The notes beneath the pieces were generated by a model. The model ran no database searches. It was given only the letters and a program-made list of their open reading frames with translations, and was not told the DNA's origin. 64,000 bases of DNA. Origin: Chloroflexota bacterium. GTDB taxonomy: Bacteria > Chloroflexota > Anaerolineae > Anaerolineales > Villigracilaceae. Positions 7,858 to 16,227 of the stretch are shown one piece after another (the first letter of the stretch is position 1; the number at the start of each line of letters is the position of its first letter). Location of the stretch: contig JACPYX010000009.1 in assembly GCA_016195815.1 (NCBI GenBank), positions 1 to 64,000 on the forward strand. The letters are read 5' to 3'. Made by a program: the position numbers and the translations under genes.

Positions 7858-8103
7858 TTACATCCGCAACAATGTTGTTACAGCAATATCTTCGTTTATT
7901 TCCTCCCAGTGCATCCCAATTCCATGCGCAATCAATCGCCATTTATTGCGTTGTTCAGGAGTTGCGTTATGCAGGCGCGGAAACCATTCCAATGGAACGG
8001 ACACTTCGCGCCCATCGGATAAACTGACCTGCATAGCATCCTCTGTAAAACGGACACCCATTGCAAGCACAGACGTTGGACTATGTGTTTTTAGGCTGTT
8101 CAT
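7858..8103 (-). CDS. DUF2442 domain protein
   Basis: 81 aa from the ATG at 8103, preceded by GGAGAAATGGT; an ATG at 8127 would add eight residues. VRFTEDAMQVSLSDGREVSV, PLEWFPRL, ATPEQRNKWRLI and the WEEINEDIAV end match DUF2442. Genes of this family commonly follow DUF4160 genes in two-gene modules resembling toxin-antitoxin pairs. Here it overlaps the DUF4160 frame by 23 nt. Function is unproven; a DNA-binding or antitoxin role has been suggested from context. Confidence 0.8.
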   Translation of the reverse strand: MNSLKTHSPTSVLAMGVRFTEDAMQVSLSDGREVSVPLEWFPRLHNATPEQRNKWRLIAHGIGMHWEEINEDIAVTTLLRM

Positions 8104-8309
8104 ACCATTTCTCCAGGAAGAACTCAACGTGTTCGTCTACTAATTCACGAATCTGTCGAAGCTCCTTCGAGTTGTATCCAACTGCCCAATCCAGTTCGAT
8201 TGGTGAGAGCCAAAACTTGGCAGCGTTTTCGGCGCTTTCGACGTGAATATGAGGCGGTTCATGATTAAAAGTAAAAGCGATAGCGGCCAATGACTTTGAC
8301 GGTGGGCAT
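8081..8309 (-). pseudogene. DUF4160 gene with an internal frameshift
   Basis: The ATG at 8309 opens MPTVKVIGRYRFYF, the usual N-terminus of DUF4160 proteins, then meets TAA. The rest of the domain continues in the +1 frame: NHEPPHIHVESAENAAKFWL, then the SPIELDW, KELRQIRELV and HVEFFLEKWYE segments, to the stop at 8081. The break sits on TTT-TAA, where a +1 slip keeps the Phe tRNA paired (TTT to TTT). It could therefore be a damaged gene or a programmed +1 site. Normal relatives have a few more residues here, which favours a small deletion. DUF2442 is its downstream partner. Confidence 0.7.
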
Positions 8310-8315
8310 ACGCAG

Positions 8316-8321
8316 ATTATA
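8316..8321 (-). promoter_or_regulatory. -10 box TATAAT of the DUF4160/DUF2442 pair
   Basis: Perfect TATAAT on the minus strand, 6 nt before the ATG at 8309, predicting a leaderless transcript. It lies just past the stop codon of the ABC-F gene. Confidence 0.55.
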
Positions 8322-8327
8322 CCCCGC

Positions 8328-10319
8328 TCAAATTTGTAATGCTTCCCACTCTGCAAGCCGGTCATCCATCTCACGCTGCGTGGACTCGTATTCCTTCCCC
8401 AGCCGCGTGACCTCGGCCGCGTCCGCAGGCGGGTTTTCCAACTGCGCGCCGAGTTCGGCCAGTTGTGCTTCGAGCACAGCGATCTTATTTTCAAGCTGCT
8501 GTAAATGCGCCAGCTTTCTTCTTTCGTCTTTCGCTTCCGCGCTGTGTGTTTTACGTTTTACGGGACTCGGGATTCGAGAATCGGGAATAGTCCCCGCCAA
8601 CCGCGCCGCTTCCTTCTCTCTTTCATCACGCATCTGCGAATACGTGCCCTTGAAGGCGATCATGCGCGATTCGTCCGGTTCGACTTCCCAGATTTGTGTG
8701 CCAAGCGCGTCGATCAAATAACGGTCGTGAGTCACCAGCAGGATCGTACCGGCATAATCATCCAGCACGGCCTCCAAAACTTCCTGCGAGGGAATGTCAA
8801 GATGATTGGTCGGCTCATCCAATAACAGCAAATTCGTATCCTGCAAAGCAAGTTTGGCCAAAGCTAAACGTCCGCGCTCGCCGCCGGACAGGACTTCGAC
8901 TTTTTTATACGCGTCGTCGCCGCTGAAAAGATATTTGCCGAGATACTCGCGGATCTGACCCGGCAGCCAGTTCGGCATGATGGAGCCGATCTCTTCGATC
9001 AGAGTCTTGTTCGGGTCGAGACCTTCGTGGGCTTGCGCGAAATAGCCGACGTGCAGACTCGCCCCCAGAATCACCTCACCCGCCAACGGTCCGATCTGAC
9101 CGAGGATGGTCTTCAAAAAAGTTGTCTTACCCGCGCCGTTTGGTCCGATCAGGGCCGCGCAATCGGTGCGCCGCAGTTCGAGATCCGGCGCAGAAAAAAG
9201 CAGTTTGCCGGGATATCCGACTTGCAAATCTTTGGTGCGCAGGACAAGATCGCCGGAACGTTTTTGCGAGCCAAGTTTCAAATGCAAATGCGGCAGGGTG
9301 CGGACGGGCGAACGCAGCGCGTTGACGCGTCTCTGCGCTTCTTCAACGCTGAACGGGCTGGTGGTGGTTTCGACATCCAACTGCGACCAGTTGCTGTTGA
9401 GCACCGCGTCCATGCCAACCTGCTCGATGGCCTGCACCACGCGCGTCAGCCGGCGCAGTTTGCCTTTGGCCTGCTGCACATTCTGGCCCGCAATATTTTT
9501 CTTGATGTACTCAAGGTCTTTGACCAGCTTTTCTTTTTCAGAATCAAAAACTTCCTGACGGCGGTCGGCGCGTTCCTGCCGCTGACGAAGATAGGCCGAA
9601 TAATTTCCATGATACAACTCGAACGCGCCGGGATGCAATTCGAGAATCGCATTGCAAGCCTTGTCGAGAAAATAACGGTCATGCGAAACGATGACCGCCG
9701 CGCCGTCCCACTGACTGAGATAACCTTCGAGCCATTCGACCGCCGCGATGTCGAGGTGATTAGTGGGTTCATCGAGCAGCAATAAATCGGGATCAGATAA
9801 AAGCAATCGCGCAAGAAAAGCACGCGTGCGCTGTCCGCCCGAAAGATGATCTAGCGACAAAGTGTAATCGGCCGCGTCGAAGCCCAGGCCGGTCAATACT
9901 TGTTTGATGCGCGTGATGTATGTGTATCCGCCGCGCCGCTCGAAATCTTCCTGCAATTTTCCATAACGCTCCATCACTTCATCGGCCTGCGTCGCCATCT
10001 GACTTTCGAGCTTGTGCAGTTCCTCCTGTTTTTGGATCAACTCATCGAAGACGGAATGACAGGCGTCCCATAACGTGCCGGACATTTCAAAATCCGCTTC
10101 CTGCGACAAGTACCCGATTCGGACTCCCTTTGAGCGGCTGACCGTTCCCGAGCTGGCTTCGTCCACGCCGGCCAGGATGCGCAGGAGCGTCGTCTTACCG
10201 ACGCCGTTCGGCCCGACCAGCGCCATGCGCGCGCCTTTGGATACGCTGAAAGACAGCCCGCTGAAGATATCGACCGGGCCGTAGGATTTGGAGAGGGATT
10301 TGACGGAGATGAGGGACAT
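8328..10319 (-). CDS. ABC-F family ATPase
   Basis: 663 aa with two ATP-binding domains and no membrane segments. First domain: Walker A GPNGVGKTT near residue 37, signature LSGGQRTR, Walker B LLLLDEPTNHLD. Second domain: GPNGAGKTT near 397, LSGGERGR, LLLLDEPTNHLD. The linker between them carries the charged helices of the P-site tRNA-interaction motif. A C-terminal coiled coil (about 600-663) follows. ABC-F proteins act on the ribosome, relieving stalling or resisting antibiotics. Around residues 575-586 (GTIPDSRIPSPV) the DNA is a 33-bp palindrome that looks like an in-frame insertion. Subclass is uncertain. Confidence 0.92.
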   Translation of the reverse strand: MSLISVKSLSKSYGPVDIFSGLSFSVSKGARMALVGPNGVGKTTLLRILAGVDEASSGTVSRSKGVRIGYLSQEADFEMSGTLWDACHSVFDELIQKQEELHKLESQMATQADEVMERYGKLQEDFERRGGYTYITRIKQVLTGLGFDAADYTLSLDHLSGGQRTRAFLARLLLSDPDLLLLDEPTNHLDIAAVEWLEGYLSQWDGAAVIVSHDRYFLDKACNAILELHPGAFELYHGNYSAYLRQRQERADRRQEVFDSEKEKLVKDLEYIKKNIAGQNVQQAKGKLRRLTRVVQAIEQVGMDAVLNSNWSQLDVETTTSPFSVEEAQRRVNALRSPVRTLPHLHLKLGSQKRSGDLVLRTKDLQVGYPGKLLFSAPDLELRRTDCAALIGPNGAGKTTFLKTILGQIGPLAGEVILGASLHVGYFAQAHEGLDPNKTLIEEIGSIMPNWLPGQIREYLGKYLFSGDDAYKKVEVLSGGERGRLALAKLALQDTNLLLLDEPTNHLDIPSQEVLEAVLDDYAGTILLVTHDRYLIDALGTQIWEVEPDESRMIAFKGTYSQMRDEREKEAARLAGTIPDSRIPSPVKRKTHSAEAKDERRKLAHLQQLENKIAVLEAQLAELGAQLENPPADAAEVTRLGKEYESTQREMDDRLAEWEALQI
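8562..8594. repeat. In-frame palindrome inside the ABC-F gene
   Basis: Imperfect 33-bp palindrome running from GGGACT to AGTCCC with the centre GATTCGAGAATC. It codes for about 11 residues in the linker before the C-terminal coiled coil. It shares the GATTCGGGAATCGGG-like theme with 33986-34024 in dnaG. Confidence 0.6.
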
Positions 10320-10391
10320 AAAGAAAGTGAGTAGTGAATAGTAAATAGTTTTGAGCGCCCCGAATTATAAAGCACCCTTCGCCAAATAAAG

Positions 10392-10925
10392 TCACTTTAC
10401 GATTGCATAAATATAGCTATCGCGCGGTTCGTTACCGACATTGAAACGGATTGTATTTTGTCTCAATATTCCTTCGCGCTTCATACCCACCTTTTCCATC
10501 ACATGCGCCGAGGCAAGATTTTCCACGTCACAGGTTGCAAACACGCGATAGATGCTAGGTTGTTCCAACAGCCAATTTATGACCATACGCGCGGCTTCTG
10601 TAATAAATCCTTTGCCCCAATGCGGACGCGCCAACACATAGCCGATCTCAACTTTGAAACCTGCAGGATGCATAGCAATCATCCCAACGACAGAGCTTGA
10701 ATCTTTTGGAATAATGGCAAACGAGTATGTGCTGCCATCTTCCCAATATTTCAACATCATCTCCACGATGCCATAAGTCTCATCAATATTTTTATGAGGA
10801 GTCCAGGTCATGTATCGCGTTATTTCCGGGTCTTGAGCATACGAGGCAAAGATGGCCGGTGCATCGGCCATACATGGCTTGCGAAGAATGAGTCGCTTAG
10901 TCTCGAATCGTTCAGGCGGTTTCAT
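10392..10925 (-). CDS. GNAT family N-acetyltransferase (RimJ/RimL-like)
   Basis: 177 aa. FETKRLILRKPCMADAPAIF is the usual start of RimJ/RimL-like acetyltransferases. IGYVLARPHWGKGFITEAAR holds the acetyl-CoA pyrophosphate loop. VFATCDVENLASAHVMEKVG and MKREGIL are the other family signatures. Relatives acetylate the N-terminus of ribosomal proteins or small molecules; the substrate is unknown here. Its ATG overlaps the proC stop (ATGA), so it is the second gene of a proC operon. Confidence 0.88.
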   Translation of the reverse strand: MKPPERFETKRLILRKPCMADAPAIFASYAQDPEITRYMTWTPHKNIDETYGIVEMMLKYWEDGSTYSFAIIPKDSSSVVGMIAMHPAGFKVEIGYVLARPHWGKGFITEAARMVINWLLEQPSIYRVFATCDVENLASAHVMEKVGMKREGILRQNTIRFNVGNEPRDSYIYAIVK

Positions 10926-11770
10926 TTCTCTTCTTCATCGCTCTCATGAATATGCCCAGGCTTCTCCTTGCCCAGTTCCAACGATCTTTGATACGCGGCC
11001 CAAACAGCGCGTGAAATCGCCGTGCGGAAGCCGGCTTTCTCCAAATAATACAACGCCTCCGCAGACGTTCCTCCCGGCGATGTGACCTGATTCCGCAGCG
11101 CAGCAGGATGCCGTTCAGCTTGCTCATAGAACGATGCAGAGCCTTTAATGGTTTGCAGGACCAATTGCTCGGCGATGCGGCGCGGAAAGCCCATGTGAAC
11201 GCCCGCATCTATTAATGCTTCGGTGAAAAGAAAAACGTAAGCGGGGCCCGAACCTGAGAGCGCCGTCGCCATGTCGAGATAGCTTTCATCTTCCACAAAG
11301 ACTTCAGTGCCCAACGCGCCCAGAATGGTCCGCGCAGTTGTGCGCTGTTCCTCGGTCGTCTCTTTCGAGGCGGCCCAGACCGTGATGCCCTCGCCGATCT
11401 GTCCCGGCGTATTCGGCATCGAGCGGACGATGGCCTTGTGCTTCAACCCGGCGCTGATCTTCTTCATGCTGGCGCCCGCAATGATCGAAAGCACCAGTGC
11501 GTCGGCGCGGACTCCCTTCAAGCCTTTCATTACTTCGCTCAGTCTCTGCGGCTTTACCGAGAGCACTACCACGTCCGCCTCGCGCACGGCCGCGGCGTTG
11601 TCCGTCGTCACGCGGATGCCATACTTTTTGCGCAGTTCATCCCCGCGTTCGGCGCGCGGGCCGGATGCGGTCAGGTTTTCGGGCTTTGCCAATTTCTGGC
11701 CTAATAATCCCGCGATCATGGCTTCTGCCATCACGCCTGGTCCGATAAATGCGATTTTCATTTTTATCAT
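10922..11770 (-). CDS. proC: Pyrroline-5-carboxylate reductase
   Basis: 282 aa from the ATG at 11770, chosen because GGAG lies 6 nt upstream; the next ATG at 11761 gives MKIAFIGPG directly. N-terminal NADP-binding fold IAFIGPGVMAEAMIAGLL, then VVLSVKPQ. The C-terminal dimer and active-site region is ALSGSGPAYVFLFTEALID with PGGTSAEALYYLE. It reduces pyrroline-5-carboxylate to proline with NAD(P)H in the last step of proline synthesis. It is followed by a coupled GNAT gene. Confidence 0.95.
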   Translation of the reverse strand: MIKMKIAFIGPGVMAEAMIAGLLGQKLAKPENLTASGPRAERGDELRKKYGIRVTTDNAAAVREADVVVLSVKPQRLSEVMKGLKGVRADALVLSIIAGASMKKISAGLKHKAIVRSMPNTPGQIGEGITVWAASKETTEEQRTTARTILGALGTEVFVEDESYLDMATALSGSGPAYVFLFTEALIDAGVHMGFPRRIAEQLVLQTIKGSASFYEQAERHPAALRNQVTSPGGTSAEALYYLEKAGFRTAISRAVWAAYQRSLELGKEKPGHIHESDEEEK

Positions 11771-11912
11771 AGCTGTCTCCGTTGTCATTATACTATCGGC
11801 TTTCTGCATCGAACCTGAAAAATTTAAATGGGACGCTTGCACGATTTTCAGCGGCTGAGGCTCGCAAGCCGAATAACGATTCCCGTTTACTTATGGTAAA
11901 ATTTTCGAACTC

Positions 11913-12000
11913 GGAGGGATGACCGAGCGGCTGAAGGTGCTTGTCTTGAAAACAAGTTAGGGTCACACCTACGTGGGTTCGAATCCCACTCCCTCCGCCA
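11913..12000 (+). tRNA. tRNA-Ser (anticodon TGA)
   Basis: 88 nt including an encoded CCA end. Acceptor stem GGAGGGA with TCCCTCC, anticodon loop containing TTGAAAA, a long variable arm typical of serine tRNA, and the T loop GTTCGAATC. It lies 27 nt upstream of a second serine tRNA. Confidence 0.97.
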
Positions 12001-12027
12001 GTCTCCAACTGAGACTCACAATCAAAT

Positions 12028-12119
12028 GGGGAGGTGCCAGAGTGGCTGAATGGGCTCGCCTGCTAAGTGAGTGCTGGGGTTAAACTCAGTCGCGGGTTCG
12101 AATCCCGCCCTCCCCGCCA
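12028..12119 (+). tRNA. tRNA-Ser (anticodon GCT)
   Basis: 92 nt with encoded CCA. Acceptor stem GGGGAGG with CCTCCCC, anticodon stem CTCGC/GTGAG around the loop CTGCTAA, long variable arm, T loop GTTCGAATC. Probably cotranscribed with the preceding tRNA-Ser and ended by the hairpin at 12126. Confidence 0.97.
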
Positions 12120-12125
12120 GAAAGA

Positions 12126-12151
12126 AAAACGCGTCTGCAAAGACGCGTTTT
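12126..12151 (+). terminator. Terminator after the two tRNA-Ser genes
   Basis: Perfect 11-bp stem AAAACGCGTCT / AGACGCGTTTT around a GCAA tetraloop; the stem ends in a T-run. Confidence 0.85.
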
Positions 12152-12200
12152 CGATTCATTCGCACACTCCCATTAATAGACATGAATGGTCCGCAAACTT

Positions 12201-13100
12201 TTAGGGCTTATGTTTCTGGCGTGTAATAACTGCGATGAATTCCATGATGACGCGCAGCGCAGCGAAGACCGTTGCCTCGGATGGATCGAGCGGCGGCGCA
12301 ACTTCGACCACATCCAACCCAACGAGCGGCAAACCCTGCAAAGACTTAATCAGCGTGATGACCTCGCGCGAGTTCAGGCCGCCTGCTTCGGGAATGCCGG
12401 TTCCGGGTGCGAAGGCCGGGTCGAGACAATCAATGTCGAGTGAAATATGAACCGCATCGCATTTCGATAATATCTGATGGATTTCTTTGACAATATTTTT
12501 CATGCCGCGCTCGGCTGCGTCTGCCGCGCTATAAACATTCAAGCCGCCGTTTTCGATCAGGTCAATTTCCTGGTCTTCCCACGAACGCAAGCCGACCATG
12601 CAAATATCCTCGGCCTTGATCCCAAATTCCATGCCGCGCCGCAGAACGCAGGCATGTGAAAGCCGCGAACTGTTGAAGTCGTCGCACAGATCGGGATGCG
12701 CGTCGACCCATAGCACGCCGAGACGTTTTCCGGCGAAGCGCTGGCGTTGTCCCTGAAAGATCGGGATCGTCACGGAATGATCGCCGCCGAGCAGGATGGG
12801 AACGTTCGGGAGCGCCGCTACTTTTTGGCGAATCCGCTCGAAGTCCGATTCTGGATGCGTGATTTTTATATCGCCCAGGTCGCAGATTTTTACATCCGCA
12901 AGCCGTGTGCGGTCTTCGCTGAAAGGCGTCAGATGCTGGGACCAAAAGCGTATCCGCTGCGGGCCTTGCGCCGCGCCTTTGCGCGCGCTGGCGAGGCCGT
13001 CGAACGGGAGGCCGATGATCGAGAAATCGGTTTCAGCGGGTGAAAGGTTTGGGCGGGCGAGGTCGGCCCAAAGTCCATGTGTGGCGGCGGGATCGGTCAT
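12201..13100 (-). CDS. Ureohydrolase (agmatinase/arginase family)
   Basis: 299 aa. The dinuclear manganese site is complete: GGDHSVT near residue 108, DAHPD near 133 and SLDIDCLDP near 220. GTGIPEAGGL and VGLDVVEVAPPLDPSE are also characteristic. These enzymes hydrolyse a guanidino group to release urea, from agmatine (giving putrescine) or arginine; formiminoglutamate is a third possibility. The length and the PGTGIPEAGGL motif favour the agmatinase side, but substrate cannot be settled. The gene is divergent from radA and has a GGATG-type ribosome site. Confidence 0.88.
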   Translation of the reverse strand: MTDPAATHGLWADLARPNLSPAETDFSIIGLPFDGLASARKGAAQGPQRIRFWSQHLTPFSEDRTRLADVKICDLGDIKITHPESDFERIRQKVAALPNVPILLGGDHSVTIPIFQGQRQRFAGKRLGVLWVDAHPDLCDDFNSSRLSHACVLRRGMEFGIKAEDICMVGLRSWEDQEIDLIENGGLNVYSAADAAERGMKNIVKEIHQILSKCDAVHISLDIDCLDPAFAPGTGIPEAGGLNSREVITLIKSLQGLPLVGLDVVEVAPPLDPSEATVFAALRVIMEFIAVITRQKHKP

Positions 13101-13177
13101 GTGTCATCCTTTTCGGATGATTGTATCGCACCTGAAAACAGAACATAAATTCGGTTATACTCTGCCAGCGAGGTCTT

Positions 13178-14599
13178 ATGGCTAAAACTCACACCCGTTA
13201 TGTTTGCCAGCAATGCGGACGAGTGTCCGCTTCTTACATGGGAAAATGTCCGCAGTGTGGGACGTTTAATAGCATGGTCGAGGAAATCGTGCATGATGAA
13301 CCGGTTTCCAAAGGCCCGGCCTCGGTGCGCGGATTGACCGGCCGTTCACAGCCGCGTCCGATCGGCGAGGTGGGCGGGGACGCGGAAGAGCGCGTGCATT
13401 TACCCATCGGCGAGTTTGCGCGCGTGCTGGGCGGCGGCATTGTGCCGGGTTCCATCGTGTTGGTCGGCGGCGACCCAGGCATTGGCAAATCAACGTTGAT
13501 GCTTCAAATGGCGATGGAGATGGCAAACAAACAACGCGTGCTGTATGTTTCGGGCGAAGAGTCTGAACGGCAGATCAAGATGCGCGCCACGCGCATGTTC
13601 CCGCATAGTAAAAAAGATCTGCCCGCGAATTTACTGCTGGTCACTGAAACCAATCTTGAAGTAATTCTCAATCATGTCAATGAAATCAAGCCTGATCTGT
13701 TGATTGTTGACTCGATTCAAACTGTTTATCTTTCCGAGCTTGATTCTTCCGCCGGTTCGGTTTCGCAAGTCCGTGAATGTGCCTCGCATTTACGCGAGCT
13801 TGCAAAATCAAGCGGCATCTCGGTTTTTCTGATCGGCCATGTCACCAAGGAAGGCGCCATCGCGGGTCCGCGTGTGCTCGAACACATCGTTGACACCGTG
13901 CTTTACCTTGAAGGCGACCGCTTCCAGGCTTATCGTTTATTACGTTCCGTGAAGAATCGTTTCGGCGCGACTTCCGAAGTCGGCGTGTTCGAAATGCGCG
14001 AACGCGGACTCGTCGAAGTGGCGAATCCATCCGAGGCATTTTTGGCGGAGCGCATGATCAACGCGCCCGGCTCGGCTATCGCGGTGACGATGGAGGGGAC
14101 GCGCCCGATCCTGGTCGAAATTCAGGGATTGACTTCGCCGACTCAATTTGGCAATGCGCGCCGCACGCCAAACGGCGTGGACTTCAACCGGCTCCTGCTC
14201 ATCGCGGCTGTTCTCACCCGCAGGGTTGGACTTAAACTCGCCGAGCAGGATGTCTTCGTCAATGTTGTTGGCGGCATCCAAATTGATGAACCGGCGGCAG
14301 ACCTGGCAGTCGCCGCGGCCATCGCCTCATCGTGGAAAGATGTCTCGGTGCGGGCCGATGCGGTTTTGATCGGCGAGATCGGTTTGGCCGGTGAATTGCG
14401 TATGCCGGGGCAGATCCAAGCGCGTCTGCGCGAGGCGGCCAAGCTGGGATTCAAAACTGCCATTGTGCCAAAGGCCGTGCATAAAGGGGAAGGCTGGCCG
14501 AAGGATATAGAAATCATCGAAACGAGGTCCGTTCAACAGGCGTTGGACGCGGCATTTGTCGCAGGGAAAGAATTGCCCAAGGGGCGTAAAGTAGCGTAA
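13178..14599 (+). CDS. radA: DNA repair protein RadA
   Basis: 473 aa. N-terminal zinc ribbon with two cysteine pairs (YVCQQCGRV and GKCPQCGTF), RecA-like ATPase with Walker A GGDPGIGKST, VLYVSGEES, the RadA-specific KNRFG motif in RSVKNRFGATSEVGVFEM, and a C-terminal Lon-like domain (VNVVGGIQIDEPAADLAVAA). RadA drives branch migration in homologous recombination. The start has GAGG 7 nt upstream, and a TATACT at 13156-13161 is a likely -10. Divergent from the ureohydrolase gene. Confidence 0.97.
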   Translation: MAKTHTRYVCQQCGRVSASYMGKCPQCGTFNSMVEEIVHDEPVSKGPASVRGLTGRSQPRPIGEVGGDAEERVHLPIGEFARVLGGGIVPGSIVLVGGDPGIGKSTLMLQMAMEMANKQRVLYVSGEESERQIKMRATRMFPHSKKDLPANLLLVTETNLEVILNHVNEIKPDLLIVDSIQTVYLSELDSSAGSVSQVRECASHLRELAKSSGISVFLIGHVTKEGAIAGPRVLEHIVDTVLYLEGDRFQAYRLLRSVKNRFGATSEVGVFEMRERGLVEVANPSEAFLAERMINAPGSAIAVTMEGTRPILVEIQGLTSPTQFGNARRTPNGVDFNRLLLIAAVLTRRVGLKLAEQDVFVNVVGGIQIDEPAADLAVAAAIASSWKDVSVRADAVLIGEIGLAGELRMPGQIQARLREAAKLGFKTAIVPKAVHKGEGWPKDIEIIETRSVQQALDAAFVAGKELPKGRKVA

Positions 14600-14641
14600 G
14601 TTAACGAGAAACCAGGGTCTGTGAAGTTACAATCCGCGCCT

Positions 14642-15031
14642 ATGCTTGAACAACTTAAATCCCGCGCCCGCGCCTTGAAGCGCGAGACGTTGGCGCTATA
14701 CTTTGCCGTCCGCGACCCGCGTACGCCGTGGTACGCCAAGTCTTTCGCGGCGCTCGTCATCGCTTACGCTTTCAGCCCGATAGATTTGATCCCGGACTTT
14801 ATTCCGGTGATCGGCTATCTCGACGATTTGATCCTCGTCCCGGCGGGCATCGCGTTGGCCCTGAAGATGATTCCACGCGAGGTGATGGAAGAGGCCCGTT
14901 TAACGGCGGCCGCTCAAGGTCCCGCGAGAGGCGTGGGTATGATCGGCGCGTCCGTGATTATCACGATCTGGATTGCAATCGCAGTGTGGGCTATACTTCT
15001 TGCCATCCAAATCATCCAGGAGAAATTATGA
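14642..15031 (+). CDS. DUF1232 (YkvA-like) membrane protein
   Basis: 129 aa from the ATG at 14642, which has TACAAT 8 nt upstream (14628-14633); a GTG at 14621 would extend it. The core [20 protein letters not shown] and the VIGYLDDL stretch are the DUF1232 signature: a membrane-associated helix pair with acidic residues. A second hydrophobic helix lies near the C-terminus. Function is not established in the family. Its stop overlaps the next ATG by 4 nt, so it is coupled to the acetyltransferase gene. Confidence 0.85.
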   Translation: MLEQLKSRARALKRETLALYFAVRDPRTPWYAKSFAALVIAYAFSPIDLIPDFIPVIGYLDDLILVPAGIALALKMIPREVMEEARLTAAAQGPARGVGMIGASVIITIWIAIAVWAILLAIQIIQEKL

Positions 15032-15474
15032 CCGACATCACCATCCGCCGCGCAACCCCAACAGACAAGCCCGAATGGTTGAGAATGCGGCTTGCGCTTT
15101 GGCCCGATTCATCCGCCGATGAGTTCGCACCCGAACTTGACAATATCCTGGCCGACCAATTGACGCCCGTTTTCGTCGCAGCCCGCGCGAATGGAAAACT
15201 GGGCGGCTTTCTGGAAGGCGGCACGCGCAAATATGCCGACGGCTGTGAGACCAGCCCGGTCGGTTATCTCGAAGGCTTGTACATGGATGAAGACTTGCGC
15301 GGACAGGGCATCGCTATTTTATTGATGAACGCCGCGGAAGACTGGGCGCGCTCGCTGGGCTGTCAGGAAATGGCATCCGATACGTGGCTGGAGAATGAAG
15401 CCAGTATTCAACTGCATTTGAAGAGAGGCTATGAAGAAGTGGAACGTCTCGTCCATTTTGTGAAAAGACTGTAA
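15028..15474 (+). CDS. GNAT acetyltransferase, aminoglycoside 6'-N-acetyltransferase-like
   Basis: 148 aa from the ATG at 15028, which has AGGAGA upstream; the longer frame to 14728 is a shadow of DUF1232. [20 protein letters not shown] and LWPDS are typical of AAC(6')-type proteins. [20 protein letters not shown] contains the RGxG acetyl-CoA loop, and [20 protein letters not shown] the C-terminal motif. Chromosomal relatives are often annotated as aminoglycoside acetyltransferases, but the natural substrate is unknown. Cotranscribed with DUF1232. Confidence 0.82.
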   Translation: MTDITIRRATPTDKPEWLRMRLALWPDSSADEFAPELDNILADQLTPVFVAARANGKLGGFLEGGTRKYADGCETSPVGYLEGLYMDEDLRGQGIAILLMNAAEDWARSLGCQEMASDTWLENEASIQLHLKRGYEEVERLVHFVKRL

Positions 15475-15590
15475 TTGGCACTTCGCGAAAAGGTTTCGTA
15501 GCGGCGACTAAAGTCGTTATTACGGTTTCGTGATCTACCGATAAGCAATTTACAGCGCGGCTTTGGCGTGAAAAGACAAAGCGAGGAAAC

Positions 15591-16133
15591 ATAAAAAAGT
15601 TGTTTTTGTTTCTGCTCGCATGGGCGCTCGCATCCTGCGGCGCGCCCCCTGTCACTGAAACACAGGAGGCCAATATGAGCCTATCCATTTCAAGCGCGGC
15701 CTTTGCGCCCGGACAATCCATTCCGGCCAAATATTCCTGCAGCGGCCGCAACATTTCTCCCGACCTGGCGTGGACGAACGCGCCGGCCGCGGCGAAATCT
15801 TTTGCGCTGATCGTGGACGATCCCGATGCGCCCGCTGGAACGTGGGTGCATTGGGTATTATTCAACATCCCTGTGTCCACAAATCGTTTGGCCGAAGCCG
15901 TTGCGCCCGGGGGGCAGCTTGCGGACGGAAGTTTGCAGGGGGAAAATTCGTCCGGCAATTTGGGCTACGACGGGCCTTGCCCGCCTTCGGGCATGCATCG
16001 CTATTTCTTCAAACTCTACGCACTCGACACGGTTTTGAATTTGTCGTCCGGCGCGGGAAAAGAGCAATTGCTAAAAGCCATGGAAGGTCATATCCTGGCT
16101 CAGGGCGAATTGATGGGGACGTTCAGCAGATAA
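15591..16133 (+). CDS. PEBP/YbhB family lipoprotein with an apparent ATA start
   Basis: The frame opens with ATA AAA AAG TTG TTT at 15591, 6 nt after the ribosome site GAGG. Reading from ATA gives a textbook lipoprotein signal: KK, a hydrophobic core, then the lipobox LASC near residue 17. Starting at the TTG at 15600 loses the positive charges. The ATA is therefore either a rare initiation codon or a mutated ATG. The mature part is a phosphatidylethanolamine-binding-protein fold: FALIVDDPDAPAGTWVHWVL, GYDGPCPPSGMHRYFFKLYA, then the ALDTVLNL segment. The ligand is unknown; the family includes small-molecule-binding and inhibitor proteins. Confidence 0.85.
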   Translation: MKKLFLFLLAWALASCGAPPVTETQEANMSLSISSAAFAPGQSIPAKYSCSGRNISPDLAWTNAPAAAKSFALIVDDPDAPAGTWVHWVLFNIPVSTNRLAEAVAPGGQLADGSLQGENSSGNLGYDGPCPPSGMHRYFFKLYALDTVLNLSSGAGKEQLLKAMEGHILAQGELMGTFSR

Positions 16134-16172
16134 AATTTTAGATGCCGCCGGCGCAATATCGCTCACCCGCAA

Positions 16173-16206
16173 CAGGCGGATTTATTTGAAGTCTGCCTGG
16201 TTTTTT
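16173..16206 (+). terminator. Terminator after the PEBP gene
   Basis: CAGGCGGA pairs with TCTGCCTG (one G-U), 11-nt loop, then G and six T. The coaBC promoter box starts only 7 nt further on. Confidence 0.7.
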
Positions 16207-16213
16207 AAGGAAG

Positions 16214-16219
16214 TATAAT
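16214..16219 (+). promoter_or_regulatory. -10 box TATAAT of coaBC
   Basis: Perfect TATAAT 8 nt before the ATG at 16228, with no Shine-Dalgarno sequence between them. It predicts a leaderless mRNA. Confidence 0.6.
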
Positions 16220-16227
16220 CAGCCTGT

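Noticed and set aside
9027-9785. Long antisense frame in the ABC-F gene
   Set aside because: It is the complement of highly conserved ABC-F motifs; the composition is a shadow.
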